Part shown: piece after piece, positions 26,278 to 37,703 of the stretch
Numbering within the stretch: the first letter of the stretch is position 1
Layout: every line of letters begins with the position of its first letter
From: Synergistaceae bacterium
GTDB taxonomy: Bacteria > Synergistota > Synergistia > Synergistales > Aminobacteriaceae
Length of the DNA stretch: 64,000 bases
Direction of reading: 5' to 3'
Assembly (NCBI GenBank): GCA_017451025.1
Contig: JAFSSM010000008.1
Location: forward strand, 59,259-123,258
Notes under the pieces: model-generated
Told to the model about the DNA's origin: nothing
Seen by the model: only the letters and a program-made list of their open reading frames with translations
The model's database searches: none
Program-made: the position numbers and the translations under genes

Positions 26278-28733
26278 CAGCCAAAAAGCCAATCGGCAAG
26301 AAAATTCGCGGCCTCGTCGTAAATGTTGCGCTCGCTGCTCTGCTGGTTACGGGCATAATTTCAGTTGTGAGTATGTTCGGTATCAGGGAGAAGAACAAGG
26401 AAGTACTCATAAACCAGATGGAGGCTAACCTCTACAACACCATCAAGGACAAAGCAAGATTCGCAGATGCCGAACTTGGTAAATACGTAGAGTATGCGAA
26501 TATGCTTGCGGGCTACATCAACTTCCTTTACAGCAATCCGTCAAAGTTTGTGCCCAATGAGGTACTTCCTCCGAAAGCTGAGAATGCAGGCCGTTTCGTT
26601 ATGCTGAGAACTGTACGCGACGAACAGACGAACTATGAATCCATCAAAGAGGAATGCAGCCTGCTGGGAAATGTCGAGCAGATATGGGCACCGTTCATGA
26701 AAGGGCGCGGTGAGGTCAGCATATTTCTGGCCGCAAAGTCGGGATTCCTGATGACATACGATGCCCACTCCGACCTTTCACAGCCCAAAGAAGGCCAGAC
26801 CGAAGTGTATTACGACTTCACCGGCTCCTCATACTACAAGCAGTGTTCCGAGACTCAGCGTACAGGTTTCACCGACATCTACTATGACCATTGGGGACGC
26901 GGCCACATGGTTACGCTGTTTGCCCCGTTCTATGACGGCGAAGGAGAATTTGCCGGTGTGCTGGGTCTGGACATCCTGATAGCAGATCTGCACCGAGAGA
27001 TTGTCTCCCTCGACATGGGAAGGGGAGCGTATGCATTCATCGTTGACCACATGGGAAGAGTCATCGACAGGAACGCTAAACCTGGTGCGGAAGCGGCTAT
27101 GCTCTCTGAGGACGTGGACATAACTCCGCAAATAGCCCACGAAATACTTTTAGGGAGGACGGGTGTAGCACTCTCGGACAGCGAGATGTACTACGCTTAT
27201 ACGCCCATAAGGTCAACGGGCTGGAAGCTGTGCATCAAGATTCCGCGAAGCCTTGTTCTTTCTCCGCTATCCTACATCTACAAAAATATGGACTGGGCAT
27301 TAATTCTTCTCCTGCTGTCGTTCCTCATAATTCATGTTATTGTGCAGATGGCGGGGCGCAAGTTCTCTGAGAAACTCGTTGCACCTATACACAGGCTCAG
27401 CCGTGATGTAGATGAAATCAGCAGCGGCGACCTTGAGCATAAAGCGGAAATCCTGAGCAATGACGAAATCGGGGACCTCGCCAAACACTTCAACGGCATG
27501 ACTGCCTCACTCAAGGAATACATAACCAACTTGGCCGACGTTACTGCGGAAAAGGAGAGAATAGGCGCGGAGCTGAACATAGCGACTCAGATTCAGGCAG
27601 GAATGCTCCCGAAGATAGTTCCGCCATACCTGAACCATGAGGCATTTGACATAAGCGCGACAATGCATCCTGCAAAAGAGGTCGGAGGAGATTTCTACGA
27701 CTTCTTCATAGTCGACGAAAATCATCTTGCTCTGGTGATGGCTGACGTTTCGGGAAAAGGAGTCCCTGCCGCGCTGTTCATGGTCATAGCCAAAACGCTC
27801 ATCAAGAACCGTACGATGATGGGAGGCACTCCCGCCGAGATACTCTATGACGTGAACAACCAGTTATGCGACGGCAACGATGCTATGCTGTTCGTAACTG
27901 TGTGGCTCGGCATTCTGGAGCTTTCGACTGGAAAGATTATCGCCTCGAACGCAGGCCATGAGCCTCCGGCTGTCAGAGAGCCGCGAGGAATGTACAAGCT
28001 GCTCGATACGATGTCGAACACCCCGCTGACCATAATGGAAGGTATGGAGTTCAAGGAGAGCGAGTTTACGCTGGAACACCTCGATACTCTGTTCCTGTAC
28101 ACCGACGGAGTAACGGAAGCGACGAACAGCGGCAACGAACTTTACGGTGCTGACAGGATGATAGAGGCACTAAACGGGACGGTAGGTGCACCTGCTGACG
28201 AAGTTCTAAGCATGATGAACAAGTCGGTGATGGATTTTACCGGCGACGCTCCGCAGTTCGACGACGTAACTATGCTGTGCCTTCAGTTTTTCGGCAGTAA
28301 GGAGGAGCTTACGATTGAGGCCAATACGGAAAAACTTCATGATGTTATAGCCTTCGTCGATGATTACCTCGAAAAATGGGGCTGTCCGATGTCGTTTATC
28401 GCGCAAATCGAGCTTGCCGTCGAGGAAATTTTCGTGAACATTGCGAACTACTCCTACAAGGACAAAGAGGGCGGAGGAACTGCTACAATAAGCATTCGTC
28501 ATCTGGGCAAGAACGTAGAAATTATCTTCACCGACAGCGGAACGCCGTATAACCCGCTCGAACACGAGGACCCTGATATTACGCTCGGAGCTGACGAAAG
28601 AGAAATAGGCGGTCTTGGGATCTACATCGTGAAGCAGAGCATGAACTCGGTATCATATGAGTACATCGGCGATAACAACGTGTTCAGGATGCGCAAGGAC
28701 ATACGGGACACAGAAGAACAGGAGATTGATTAG
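26274..28733 (+). CDS. Membrane sensor SpoIIE/RsbU-type phosphatase fused to an HATPase kinase domain
   Basis: 819 residues combining opposing activities of a partner switch. Order: membrane helix (about 15-37), extracellular dCache-like sensor, second helix (about 341-361), HAMP (about 363-415), PP2C/SpoIIE phosphatase (about 455-675, with HPAKEVGGDFYDFF, MADVSGKGVPAALFM, NAGHEPP, YTDGVTEATN, FDDVTMLCLQ), and a C-terminal GHKL anti-sigma kinase domain (QIELAVEEIFVNIANYSY, FTDSGTPYNP, GGLGIYIVKQSM). It would act on the STAS protein encoded just upstream. Start ATG overlaps the STAS stop (ATGA). Confidence 0.92.
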   Translation: MTAKKPIGKKIRGLVVNVALAALLVTGIISVVSMFGIREKNKEVLINQMEANLYNTIKDKARFADAELGKYVEYANMLAGYINFLYSNPSKFVPNEVLPPKAENAGRFVMLRTVRDEQTNYESIKEECSLLGNVEQIWAPFMKGRGEVSIFLAAKSGFLMTYDAHSDLSQPKEGQTEVYYDFTGSSYYKQCSETQRTGFTDIYYDHWGRGHMVTLFAPFYDGEGEFAGVLGLDILIADLHREIVSLDMGRGAYAFIVDHMGRVIDRNAKPGAEAAMLSEDVDITPQIAHEILLGRTGVALSDSEMYYAYTPIRSTGWKLCIKIPRSLVLSPLSYIYKNMDWALILLLLSFLIIHVIVQMAGRKFSEKLVAPIHRLSRDVDEISSGDLEHKAEILSNDEIGDLAKHFNGMTASLKEYITNLADVTAEKERIGAELNIATQIQAGMLPKIVPPYLNHEAFDISATMHPAKEVGGDFYDFFIVDENHLALVMADVSGKGVPAALFMVIAKTLIKNRTMMGGTPAEILYDVNNQLCDGNDAMLFVTVWLGILELSTGKIIASNAGHEPPAVREPRGMYKLLDTMSNTPLTIMEGMEFKESEFTLEHLDTLFLYTDGVTEATNSGNELYGADRMIEALNGTVGAPADEVLSMMNKSVMDFTGDAPQFDDVTMLCLQFFGSKEELTIEANTEKLHDVIAFVDDYLEKWGCPMSFIAQIELAVEEIFVNIANYSYKDKEGGGTATISIRHLGKNVEIIFTDSGTPYNPLEHEDPDITLGADEREIGGLGIYIVKQSMNSVSYEYIGDNNVFRMRKDIRDTEEQEID

Positions 28734-28735
28734 TT

Positions 28736-29815
28736 ATGCTTATGGGACAGCAGAAAACCTTTGCTGAACGCCAGAAGGAATTTGCCGAACGTCAGAAAGC
28801 ACTGGCCGAACGCAAGAGGGAACTGGACGAGCGCAAGAAGAAGCTGGCTGAATACCAAATGGAGCTGGGCGAACTTGAGCAGGCATACCAGCGCGGAAAT
28901 TTCCAGCTTTTCGTGGTCAGCGGGCCGGAGGGATCTGGAAAAGCGATGCTCATTCAGGAGTTCTGCGGCTGGAAGAGAAGGATAACCTTAAAGGCTACCG
29001 GTAAGGACACTACCACTCTTCAGAATTTTGCGGAATCTGTGCAGAGGCACTACGAGAAGCCCCGCACAGAATCTCTCACTGCGTGGGACGGCATCTTCAG
29101 GTTCATAGCGGACAACGAGCAGGGCAAGGGCAGAATGGGCCAGAGGCTTGTGCTGGTTCTGCACGAGTTTCCTGATCCTGTGAGGCGTGATGACCAGTTC
29201 ATGAAGATGTTCAAGAATGCAATCGACCTGTACTTGAGCAAGACGAAAATCTTTCTGGTAATTACTAGCAGTGATGCGGAGTTTGTCCGGAAATATTTCC
29301 TTGATGAAAACGCGATGCTTCACCAGAACTTGAACGGCTGTATACGCCTCGACAAGTTCACGATCGGTGATGACGAAGCAGAGAGAATCGCGGATGAGGC
29401 AGCCAAAGCGGCAAAGGGTATCAGCAATGCCAGAATGAAGATACAGAAGTTTTCGGCGGACGAGGTTATTCTGCGAGAGGGCTAGGTCAACGACGCGATC
29501 TATAAGATAATCACCGGCTCTGCTGTTTGCTGGTTCAAGTACGGCACGGAGGACGAATACGTTCTTGCGAGCATGGCGGACGGTGAATGTTTCGGTGAGT
29601 ACTCGGCACTGACGGGGAACCCTAACATTTATACAGTTGTAGCGTTCAGCGATATGCTGGTCATGAAGATAACTAAGGAGGATCTAATCACCTTTGTGGA
29701 GATGAACGCCAAGAATGCCATCGACATTATGGAGAACACGGCGAGAATGCTTAACGTTATGGCGATAAACATAGAGATAATTCGCAGTGAAGCCAACGCG
29801 CATTACAGCCGTTAA
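28736..29815 (+). pseudogene. Coiled-coil ATPase plus cyclic-nucleotide-binding-domain protein, split by in-frame TAG
   Basis: Codon 250 (29483-29485) is TAG; the same frame then continues to 29815 without other stops. Residues 1-50 are a coiled coil of 7-residue ERQKxLA units; residues about 62-77 form a P-loop-like VSGPEGSGKAMLIQEF; LVLVLHEFPDP looks like a Walker B strand. The amber codon falls inside a CRP-type domain: FSADEVILREG, stop, VNDAIYKIITGSAVCWF, then DGECFGEYSALTGNP. One base (GAG to TAG) would account for it. Two bases after the phosphatase/kinase gene, so part of the same signalling operon. Could be a decayed gene, a read-through gene or a sequencing error. Confidence 0.85.
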
Positions 29816-29832
29816 GCCAAGACAGAGCAAAG

Positions 29833-29870
29833 AAAATCCCCCTGCCTCACTGAGACAAGGGGATTTATTG
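29833..29870. terminator. Bidirectional terminator between signalling operon and dnaK
   Basis: AAATCCCC (29834-29841) pairs with GGGGATTT (29859-29866), with A-rich and T-rich flanks. Confidence 0.85.
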
Positions 29871-29879
29871 TTGCCTGTA

Positions 29880-32221
<2,342 letters not shown>

Positions 32222-32226
32222 GCTAA

Positions 32227-33240
32227 TCACCTCCAGGAATCTTCGTCTAGTGCTTCTGCTACGCTCTCGAGTATATTTATCGAACGTTCATAGTCCATTC
32301 TCATCGGCCCGATTAATCCCAAAACTGCCTTCTGCTGTCTTGGCCGCGCCGGAATGAGAATCATCGCGTTATCCTCCATGCCTTCGGTCTCGTTCTCGGT
32401 GCCCAGAGTAATTTTTATTTTCTCAGCATGACGGCACTTGTCGACCATCTTGGCCAGGGGCTTTTCCTGTTCAAGCAGACTAAGCACAGCCTGAAGCCTG
32501 GATAATGCCTGAAAGTGCGGGACTTCGAGAATATGTCTTGCACCCGAGCTGAAGAACTTATAGTTCTGCTCCGTCAGAAATTTATCCAGAGCAGTTATCG
32601 CGTCACGGCAGGAGTCCCTTGCTTCGTTGAGGCCGTCAGCGACGTAACGGTAAAGCCCTTCACGGACTTCGTTCCAGGAGTGTCCGCAAGCAAACGTGCT
32701 GATTCTGCTGGAAAGCTCATCTAGGGTTTCAGCGTCAACATCATACGGCAGGGTAAACTGCGAATGATGCACAAGCCCTCCATCAAGGACAATCAGAGCC
32801 AGAACATTGCGCCCTCCCATAAGAATCAGGTCAATGTGCTGAATCTTCGTGTAGTCAAGCGTCGGCACAGCAGCTACCGCAACGCAGTTAGTGAGCCTCG
32901 CCATGAGGTGAGTAACATGATTCAGCAGATCCTCGATTCCGCTTTTGCTGCCCAGAATTTCGCGGCGTATAGCGTTTTCCTCGATGGAATGGTTCCTCGC
33001 TCTGGACGTAACTGATTCGATGTAGACCCTGTACGCTTTTGCTGTAGGAAGCCTTCCTGCCGAAGTATGGGGCTGGTAAAAATAGCCCAATTCGTCGAGG
33101 TCAGCCATCTCGTTACGGATCGTAGCAGGACTCCAGTCGAGATTATACTTGCGCGTAATTGTGCGGGAACCTACGGCTTCTCCTGTCTTGATGTACTCGT
33201 ACACAACTGACAGGATTATTTGCAGCTGCCTTTCTGTCAT
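32227..33240 (-). CDS. hrcA: Heat-inducible transcription repressor HrcA
   Basis: Represses class I heat-shock genes by binding CIRCE. 337 residues: N-terminal winged helix (TERQLQIILSVVYEYIKTGEAVGSRTI), YNLDWSPATIRNEMADLDELGYFYQPHTSAGRLPT, and C-terminal MILIPARPRQQKAVLGLIGPMRMDYERSI. ATG 33240 chosen because AGGAGG lies eight bases upstream; the GTG at 33249 is too close. First gene of the operon, so it represses itself. Confidence 0.95.
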   Translation of the reverse strand: MTERQLQIILSVVYEYIKTGEAVGSRTITRKYNLDWSPATIRNEMADLDELGYFYQPHTSAGRLPTAKAYRVYIESVTSRARNHSIEENAIRREILGSKSGIEDLLNHVTHLMARLTNCVAVAAVPTLDYTKIQHIDLILMGGRNVLALIVLDGGLVHHSQFTLPYDVDAETLDELSSRISTFACGHSWNEVREGLYRYVADGLNEARDSCRDAITALDKFLTEQNYKFFSSGARHILEVPHFQALSRLQAVLSLLEQEKPLAKMVDKCRHAEKIKITLGTENETEGMEDNAMILIPARPRQQKAVLGLIGPMRMDYERSINILESVAEALDEDSWR

Positions 33241-33265
33241 AAATCTCACCTCCTGAAAATTTGTC

Positions 33266-33292
33266 TTAGCACTATATCTTTATGAGTGCCAT
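33266..33292. promoter_or_regulatory. CIRCE operator (variant) before hrcA
   Basis: TTAGCACTA, nine bases, GAGTGCCAT. The consensus is TTAGCACTC-N9-GAGTGCTAA, so the arms match at 8/9 and 7/9. The same variant arms occur before groES. Confidence 0.9.
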
Positions 33293-33313
33293 TAATTTTT
33301 TCGAACGGCGATA

Positions 33314-33342
33314 AGATTAGCAGAGGCTCTCCGAATTGTCAA
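33314..33342 (-). promoter_or_regulatory. hrcA-grpE-dnaK promoter
   Basis: On the minus strand TTGACA (33342-33337), a 17-base spacer, then TAATCT (33319-33314), with CIRCE just downstream. A near-consensus housekeeping promoter. Confidence 0.85.
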
Positions 33343-33356
33343 TGATGCCTTAGTGT

Positions 33357-33362
33357 TATAAT
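33357..33362 (+). promoter_or_regulatory. -10 box for the glycosyltransferase gene
   Basis: Perfect TATAAT 20 bases before the chosen start. A possible -35 TTGTCA (33336-33341) at only 15 bases overlaps the -35 of the divergent hrcA promoter. Confidence 0.5.
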
Positions 33363-33381
33363 GCGGCCTGGTGATGAAAAA

Positions 33382-34119
33382 ATGATGCCTGTAACAATTT
33401 TGACGGTGGCCTTCAACGCAGAGAAGACTATTGCACGTACGATCGAGTCGGTGATGGGGCAGACGTACCCTGAGATTGAGTACATAGTAATTGACGGGGC
33501 GAGTGCGGATAAGACTGCGGAGGTTGCGAGAAATTATGCGGAAGAGTTTTCCTCGCGAGAAGGAAGAACTATGCTTGTGATTTCCGAGCCGGATAAAGGA
33601 ATGTACGACGCGCTCAACAAGGGAGCAAGGCTTGCGCACGGAGAGATAGTCGGGCAGATTAACGCTGACGACTGGTACGAACCGGATGCTGTGCAGACGA
33701 TGGCGGAACTGTATGAACGTGAAGGGTATGATCTGGCGTGGGGAAGTGTGAACGTGATAACGAGGCAGGGAAATTTGGTGAAACATGCGAAGCGCGGGAT
33801 GTTCTGGACTACTTCGCACTGGTGTCATCCTGCGGCATTTGCGCGGAGAGAAATTCTGCTTGAGTATCCTTATCCGCTGATTAACTCACACGATGATTTT
33901 GACTTCGCGACGCATTTGTACGTTGACGGGAAAAAGTTAATCCCCCTGGATAAAGTGATAAGCAACTTTACGTTTGGGGGAATGACCACGCAAAAGAGTC
34001 TGAGGGATGCGAAGAGAAGGCTTGATGAGATTTACGCCATTCACAGAAAGTACGGAATGAGCAGGCTGTATTATCCCTACAGGCTGATGTTCGAGACCGT
34101 CAAATATTTCCTGACGTAA
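33382..34119 (+). CDS. Family 2 glycosyltransferase
   Basis: GT-A fold inverting sugar transferase for surface polysaccharide or glycan. Seen: VTILTVAFNAEKTIARTIESV, IVIDGASADKT, the acceptor-side GMYDALNKGARLAHGEIVGQINADDWY with the likely metal-binding Asp pair, then HWCHPAAFARREIL. About 245 residues. The start is taken at the tandem ATG 33382/33385, because the ATG at 33361 lies inside the -10 box. It converges with the radical SAM gene five bases later. Confidence 0.85.
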   Translation: MMPVTILTVAFNAEKTIARTIESVMGQTYPEIEYIVIDGASADKTAEVARNYAEEFSSREGRTMLVISEPDKGMYDALNKGARLAHGEIVGQINADDWYEPDAVQTMAELYEREGYDLAWGSVNVITRQGNLVKHAKRGMFWTTSHWCHPAAFARREILLEYPYPLINSHDDFDFATHLYVDGKKLIPLDKVISNFTFGGMTTQKSLRDAKRRLDEIYAIHRKYGMSRLYYPYRLMFETVKYFLT

Positions 34120-34124
34120 AATTC

Positions 34125-35039
34125 TTATGCCCACTCATCAAGATTCTTTTCTGAGACGCTCCACTTTACGCTCTTCCGCTTGAGATTGCAGTAACGGCAC
34201 GCAGGAATCGGTTCGGCCATTTTCTGGAGTATCTCGTCTGCTGTCAGGTCGTCGTAAATATTTACGCTGTCAGCCTCAGTTATGGCTACGTTCTTGCCGA
34301 AATACCGGTTGAAATGTCTGACGTGAGGTGCAAACGTGCAGGTGAACAGACGGCCATGACTTAGAGTGATGCAGTTGTTTGCTCTACCGCAAAGAGTGAA
34401 GTTACGCTTAATGTTGCTGCTGCCTGCCAAGTTTATGGGTTCTATGACGAAGGTATCATGACTGTTTTCCTCCTGCCCCCACGCCCAGCTGAATTTCACT
34501 CCCCATTTTGCTGCTGTAGCCCTGATCTCATCAATGCCAATCTTAATGGGGTAAGCTGAGGCTAAAATGTTTATTTTGAAATCACGGCATGTTTCCCAGA
34601 AAGTGTCTGCCTGCTGCTTGAGCAGGATACCATTTGAGAATACAGATATATCGCATTCCGGAAAAGCCTGGCGGGTAATCTTCATGACAGCTGTGATGTC
34701 AGGATGCAGGAGAGGTTCGCCGCCTGAAAGGTAAATATACTCGCACTGATGATTAAAAATGCTGCTAAGTCTGGACAAATCACGTTCCAGTTCCGCAATA
34801 TCAACAAATTCATGTTCAGCCAGAGGAGAAAAATTATTGCAACCCTTGCAGTTCAGGTTACAGTGTTCACAGACATGAAACCTGAAGCCTAACATCTTGC
34901 GTTTTTTCTTGAGCGGAAGATGAAGAAGCACTTTTGTTTCTGCCTTGACATGAACGATAGTTTTCCTTACAGCACTTTTTACGACACGGAGTAAATTGAA
35001 AATGGGAGATGGAAGGATTTTACGGAGAAATTCTTTCAT
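34125..35039 (-). CDS. Radical SAM protein of unknown substrate
   Basis: 304 residues. Radical SAM cluster motif C60-x3-C64-x2-C67 in VCEHCNLNCKGCNNF, followed by YLSGGEPLLHP and VFSNGILL. The C-terminal part has several further Cys (LCGRANNC, FTCTFAP, CRYCNLKR) that could bind a second cluster. The basic N-terminus (residues 1-48) is unusual and could be a membrane or nucleic acid contact. Start ATG with GGAGGG upstream. It faces a glycosyltransferase, a common pairing in surface-polysaccharide regions, but function is not deducible. Confidence 0.75.
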   Translation of the reverse strand: MKEFLRKILPSPIFNLLRVVKSAVRKTIVHVKAETKVLLHLPLKKKRKMLGFRFHVCEHCNLNCKGCNNFSPLAEHEFVDIAELERDLSRLSSIFNHQCEYIYLSGGEPLLHPDITAVMKITRQAFPECDISVFSNGILLKQQADTFWETCRDFKINILASAYPIKIGIDEIRATAAKWGVKFSWAWGQEENSHDTFVIEPINLAGSSNIKRNFTLCGRANNCITLSHGRLFTCTFAPHVRHFNRYFGKNVAITEADSVNIYDDLTADEILQKMAEPIPACRYCNLKRKSVKWSVSEKNLDEWA

Positions 35040-35093
35040 TGAGCCGTCCCTCCATTCCTAAAACAGAAGGGAAAAACGGGACAGACTAAGCTA

Positions 35094-35156
35094 CTGCGAA
35101 CTGCGAACTGCGAACTGCGAACTGCGAACTGCGAACTGCGAACTGCGAACTGCGAA
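35094..35156. repeat. Perfect heptamer tandem repeat (ctgcgaa)9
   Basis: Nine exact copies of ctgcgaa in the 228-base gap between the radical SAM start and the recA terminator, 55 bases upstream of the radical SAM start codon. No mismatch between copies, so it is young or actively homogenised. Confidence 0.97.
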
Positions 35157-35225
35157 TATTATACTCACTCATTTTCACAGCTGTCAACCTCCTTATTGCT
35201 TAAATGCCATGATTATAACACACAC

Positions 35226-35260
35226 AAAAAATCCCCCTGCCTTCACACAGGAGGATTTTT
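35226..35260 (-). terminator. Terminator of the recA operon
   Basis: AAAAATCC-CCCTG...CAGGA-GGATTTTT hairpin directly after recA, with T-run on the minus strand. Confidence 0.8.
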
Positions 35261-35267
35261 CACCATC

Positions 35268-36419
35268 TTATTCGGCATCCGAATCGCTGTCTGAAATCTC
35301 CAGCATTTCCTCGCCATTCTCTTCTGCCGCATCCTCTTCTGGAGGAAGCTCCGGGCTTTCTTCTTGTTCAGACTCAGTTGCAGGAGTATACCCCAACCCC
35401 TCGCTGACCTTCTTCATTATGCCCTTCACCACTTCTTCCTGAAGTTCCTTGTGGTCCGCCAGAAACTGCGCAACTGCTTCACGGCCCTGCCCCAAAGTTT
35501 CGCCCTTGTACGCCAGCCATGAACCCTTCTTCACGATAATTCCGTAGTCTATGGCCATGTCCACAACTACTATATCGCGCGGAATACCCTTGCCGTAAAT
35601 CAGGCTCGTATGTCCCATCCTGAATGGAGGTGCCAGCTTGTTCTTCACTACCTTCAAGTACAGCTCGTGCCCTATCGTTACTTCTCCCTTGTCGATCTTC
35701 TTTCCCCTGCGAACTTCAAGCCTCACTGACGAATAGAACTTCAGCGCACGGCCTCCTGTAGTCGTCTCCGTCGGACCCTGACCGTACCCGGTGGAAATTA
35801 ATGCACGCAGCTGGTTGATGAATATCACAATGCAGTTGGTCTTGGCGATAATCGATGCCAGCCTCCGGAGTGAGTAGGACATCATACGCGCCTGAAGCCC
35901 CATCTGGCTCTCGCCTATGCGCCCGTCAATTTCTGCCTGAGGTGTCAGTGCCGCAACAGAGTCCACAACTACAATATCTACGGCTCCTGTTCTGACAAGC
36001 TGATCCAGAATGTATAAGGCCTGTTCGCCGCTGTCAGGCTGTGAAAGGTACAAATTTGGGACATCAACGCCTAGTGTTGCCGCAAGCCGGGGATCGAGCG
36101 CGTGTTCTGCGTCAATGAATGCTGCAAGTCCTCCTGCTTTCTGTGCTTCTGCAATTGCACAGAGGGCTATTGTGGTCTTGCCGCTTCCTTCGGGGCCGTA
36201 TATCTCGACAATTCTGCCCTTAGGGTAACCGCCTATGCCCAGAGCTACGTCAAGAGGAAGCACTCCGCTCGAAATTACGTCAACGTTCTTTTGGGCAGTG
36301 TCTCCGAGACGCATAATCGCTCCATCGCCGAATTTGCCCCTGATGTCGCCGAGCGCAGCTTCAAGAACTTCTTCGCGGGACTGGGGGGATTTCTTTACAG
36401 CTTTAGCCAGAGTAATCAC
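35268..36419 (-). CDS. recA: Recombinase RecA
   Basis: Homologous recombination and SOS coprotease. 383 residues: Walker A EIYGPEGSGKTTIA, Walker B IVVVDSVAAL, L1 region IGESQMGLQARMMS, then INQLRALISTGYGQGPTETTTGGRALKF and an acidic tail. The L2 loop reads STGYGQGPTE where most RecA read GVMFGNPE, two residues longer. The only standard start is GTG 36419, which abuts the AAGGAG site; at normal spacing (eight bases) there is CTG 36410. Last gene of the Mrr-like-rimO-STAS/kinase-pgpA-cinA-recA operon. Confidence 0.97.
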   Translation of the reverse strand: MITLAKAVKKSPQSREEVLEAALGDIRGKFGDGAIMRLGDTAQKNVDVISSGVLPLDVALGIGGYPKGRIVEIYGPEGSGKTTIALCAIAEAQKAGGLAAFIDAEHALDPRLAATLGVDVPNLYLSQPDSGEQALYILDQLVRTGAVDIVVVDSVAALTPQAEIDGRIGESQMGLQARMMSYSLRRLASIIAKTNCIVIFINQLRALISTGYGQGPTETTTGGRALKFYSSVRLEVRRGKKIDKGEVTIGHELYLKVVKNKLAPPFRMGHTSLIYGKGIPRDIVVVDMAIDYGIIVKKGSWLAYKGETLGQGREAVAQFLADHKELQEEVVKGIMKKVSEGLGYTPATESEQEESPELPPEEDAAEENGEEMLEISDSDSDAE

Positions 36420-36485
36420 TCCTTCATGAATTTATGAATGTGAATTTTTGCCCGCATAGTATACAGCATTTCAACACGAAAATTT

Positions 36486-37703
36486 CTACCCGTTATGAAT
36501 CATCCGCCACAGTTCCGACAGCGCAAACCGAACCGTACGTATCCTTATCTCCTCACGATTGCCGGGCAATCTGCGAGTTATTGTTATCGTCCCCCTGTCA
36601 GACGCAAAACCAAAGCACACCGTTCCTACCGGCTTAGTCTCGCTCCCGCCATCAGGCCCCGCAATACCCGTAACGCTCACCGCAAAATCCGCGTCGTAAA
36701 TTCTCAATGCACCTTCAGCCATTTCTCGGGCGCACTCCTCGCTCACAGCTCCGTGTTCCTCGAGCGTGGCGGCCTTTACTCCCAAAATATTGTTCTTGGC
36801 CTCGTTGCTGTAAGTTACTGCAGAACCGTTGAACACGTCAGAACTCCCGGCTATCTCCGTTAGTGCTGCCCCGATTAGTCCTCCGGTGCACGACTCTGCA
36901 CACGAAATTCTTGCACCCCTGAACCTCGCCTCGTAGAGCACTGCCTCAGCTAGAGACCCGCAACCTTGAGGCAGAACATCATCACGGAAGCGTGAACGGG
37001 TCAGTCTTTCGGCCTCAGCTACGGCCTTAGGTTCGCCGCGTATTATCAGCTCAACTTGAGGGAAGGCAGGCAGAATCGAGACATGAAGCGCAGAGTTCGA
37101 TATTACTTCGGGGATTCGTTCAGCTATGGTCATTTCGGGAATGTTCAGGATTATCACAGAAGCCCAGCAATGCTTCTCGTCCGGGGCGAAAATTTCAGGG
37201 AGTTCCTGCCTGGTCATTGCCTGATACTCCATTGGAACGCCGGGCAGAGCAATTACGGTTGTGCCCTTACGCTCAAAACGAATACCAAGCGCAAAACCAG
37301 CAGGGTTGAACACAGCCTGTGCCGATACAGGGATCATTGCCTGAGGGTCTCTAACTCGTTCGGTGTACGCAAATCTTCGAGGATCATTCCGAACACGGTC
37401 AAGTACCCGCTCGTACATCGAGGCTTCTTCACGAAGTCCGCAGCCCAAGTATGAAGCTATTGCGTGGCGGGTTCTGTCGTCGTGTGTCGGGCCAAGTCCT
37501 CCGGACATAATGAGCAGGTCGGTCTTGCCCACCCAGCGGGAAAGCAGGTCATGTATTGCTTCGTCGGTGTCAGGAATAACTTCAATGCGCAGAAGGTCTA
37601 TTGACTTATTGAGGAGATGCTGAGCCATGAAGTTAGCGTTTTTTTCAAGGCGTGCACCGCTCAAAAGTTCGTCGCCTATTGCGGCAAGCACAGCGTTTCT
37701 CAT
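36486..37703 (-). CDS. cinA: CinA-family protein (NMN amidohydrolase / MoCF-like)
   Basis: Two domains: N-terminal molybdopterin-binding-like domain (AAIGDELLSGARLEKNANFMAQ, GLGPTHDDRTRHAIA, ALPGVPMEYQAM) and C-terminal CinA nicotinamide mononucleotide deamidase domain (SCAESCTGGLIGAALTEIAGSSDVF, SVTGIAGPDGG, KPVGTVCFG). 405 residues, complete. Overlaps pgpA by one base (TAATG) and precedes recA by 66 bases, the usual order in many bacteria. Confidence 0.95.
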   Translation of the reverse strand: MRNAVLAAIGDELLSGARLEKNANFMAQHLLNKSIDLLRIEVIPDTDEAIHDLLSRWVGKTDLLIMSGGLGPTHDDRTRHAIASYLGCGLREEASMYERVLDRVRNDPRRFAYTERVRDPQAMIPVSAQAVFNPAGFALGIRFERKGTTVIALPGVPMEYQAMTRQELPEIFAPDEKHCWASVIILNIPEMTIAERIPEVISNSALHVSILPAFPQVELIIRGEPKAVAEAERLTRSRFRDDVLPQGCGSLAEAVLYEARFRGARISCAESCTGGLIGAALTEIAGSSDVFNGSAVTYSNEAKNNILGVKAATLEEHGAVSEECAREMAEGALRIYDADFAVSVTGIAGPDGGSETKPVGTVCFGFASDRGTITITRRLPGNREEIRIRTVRFALSELWRMIHNG

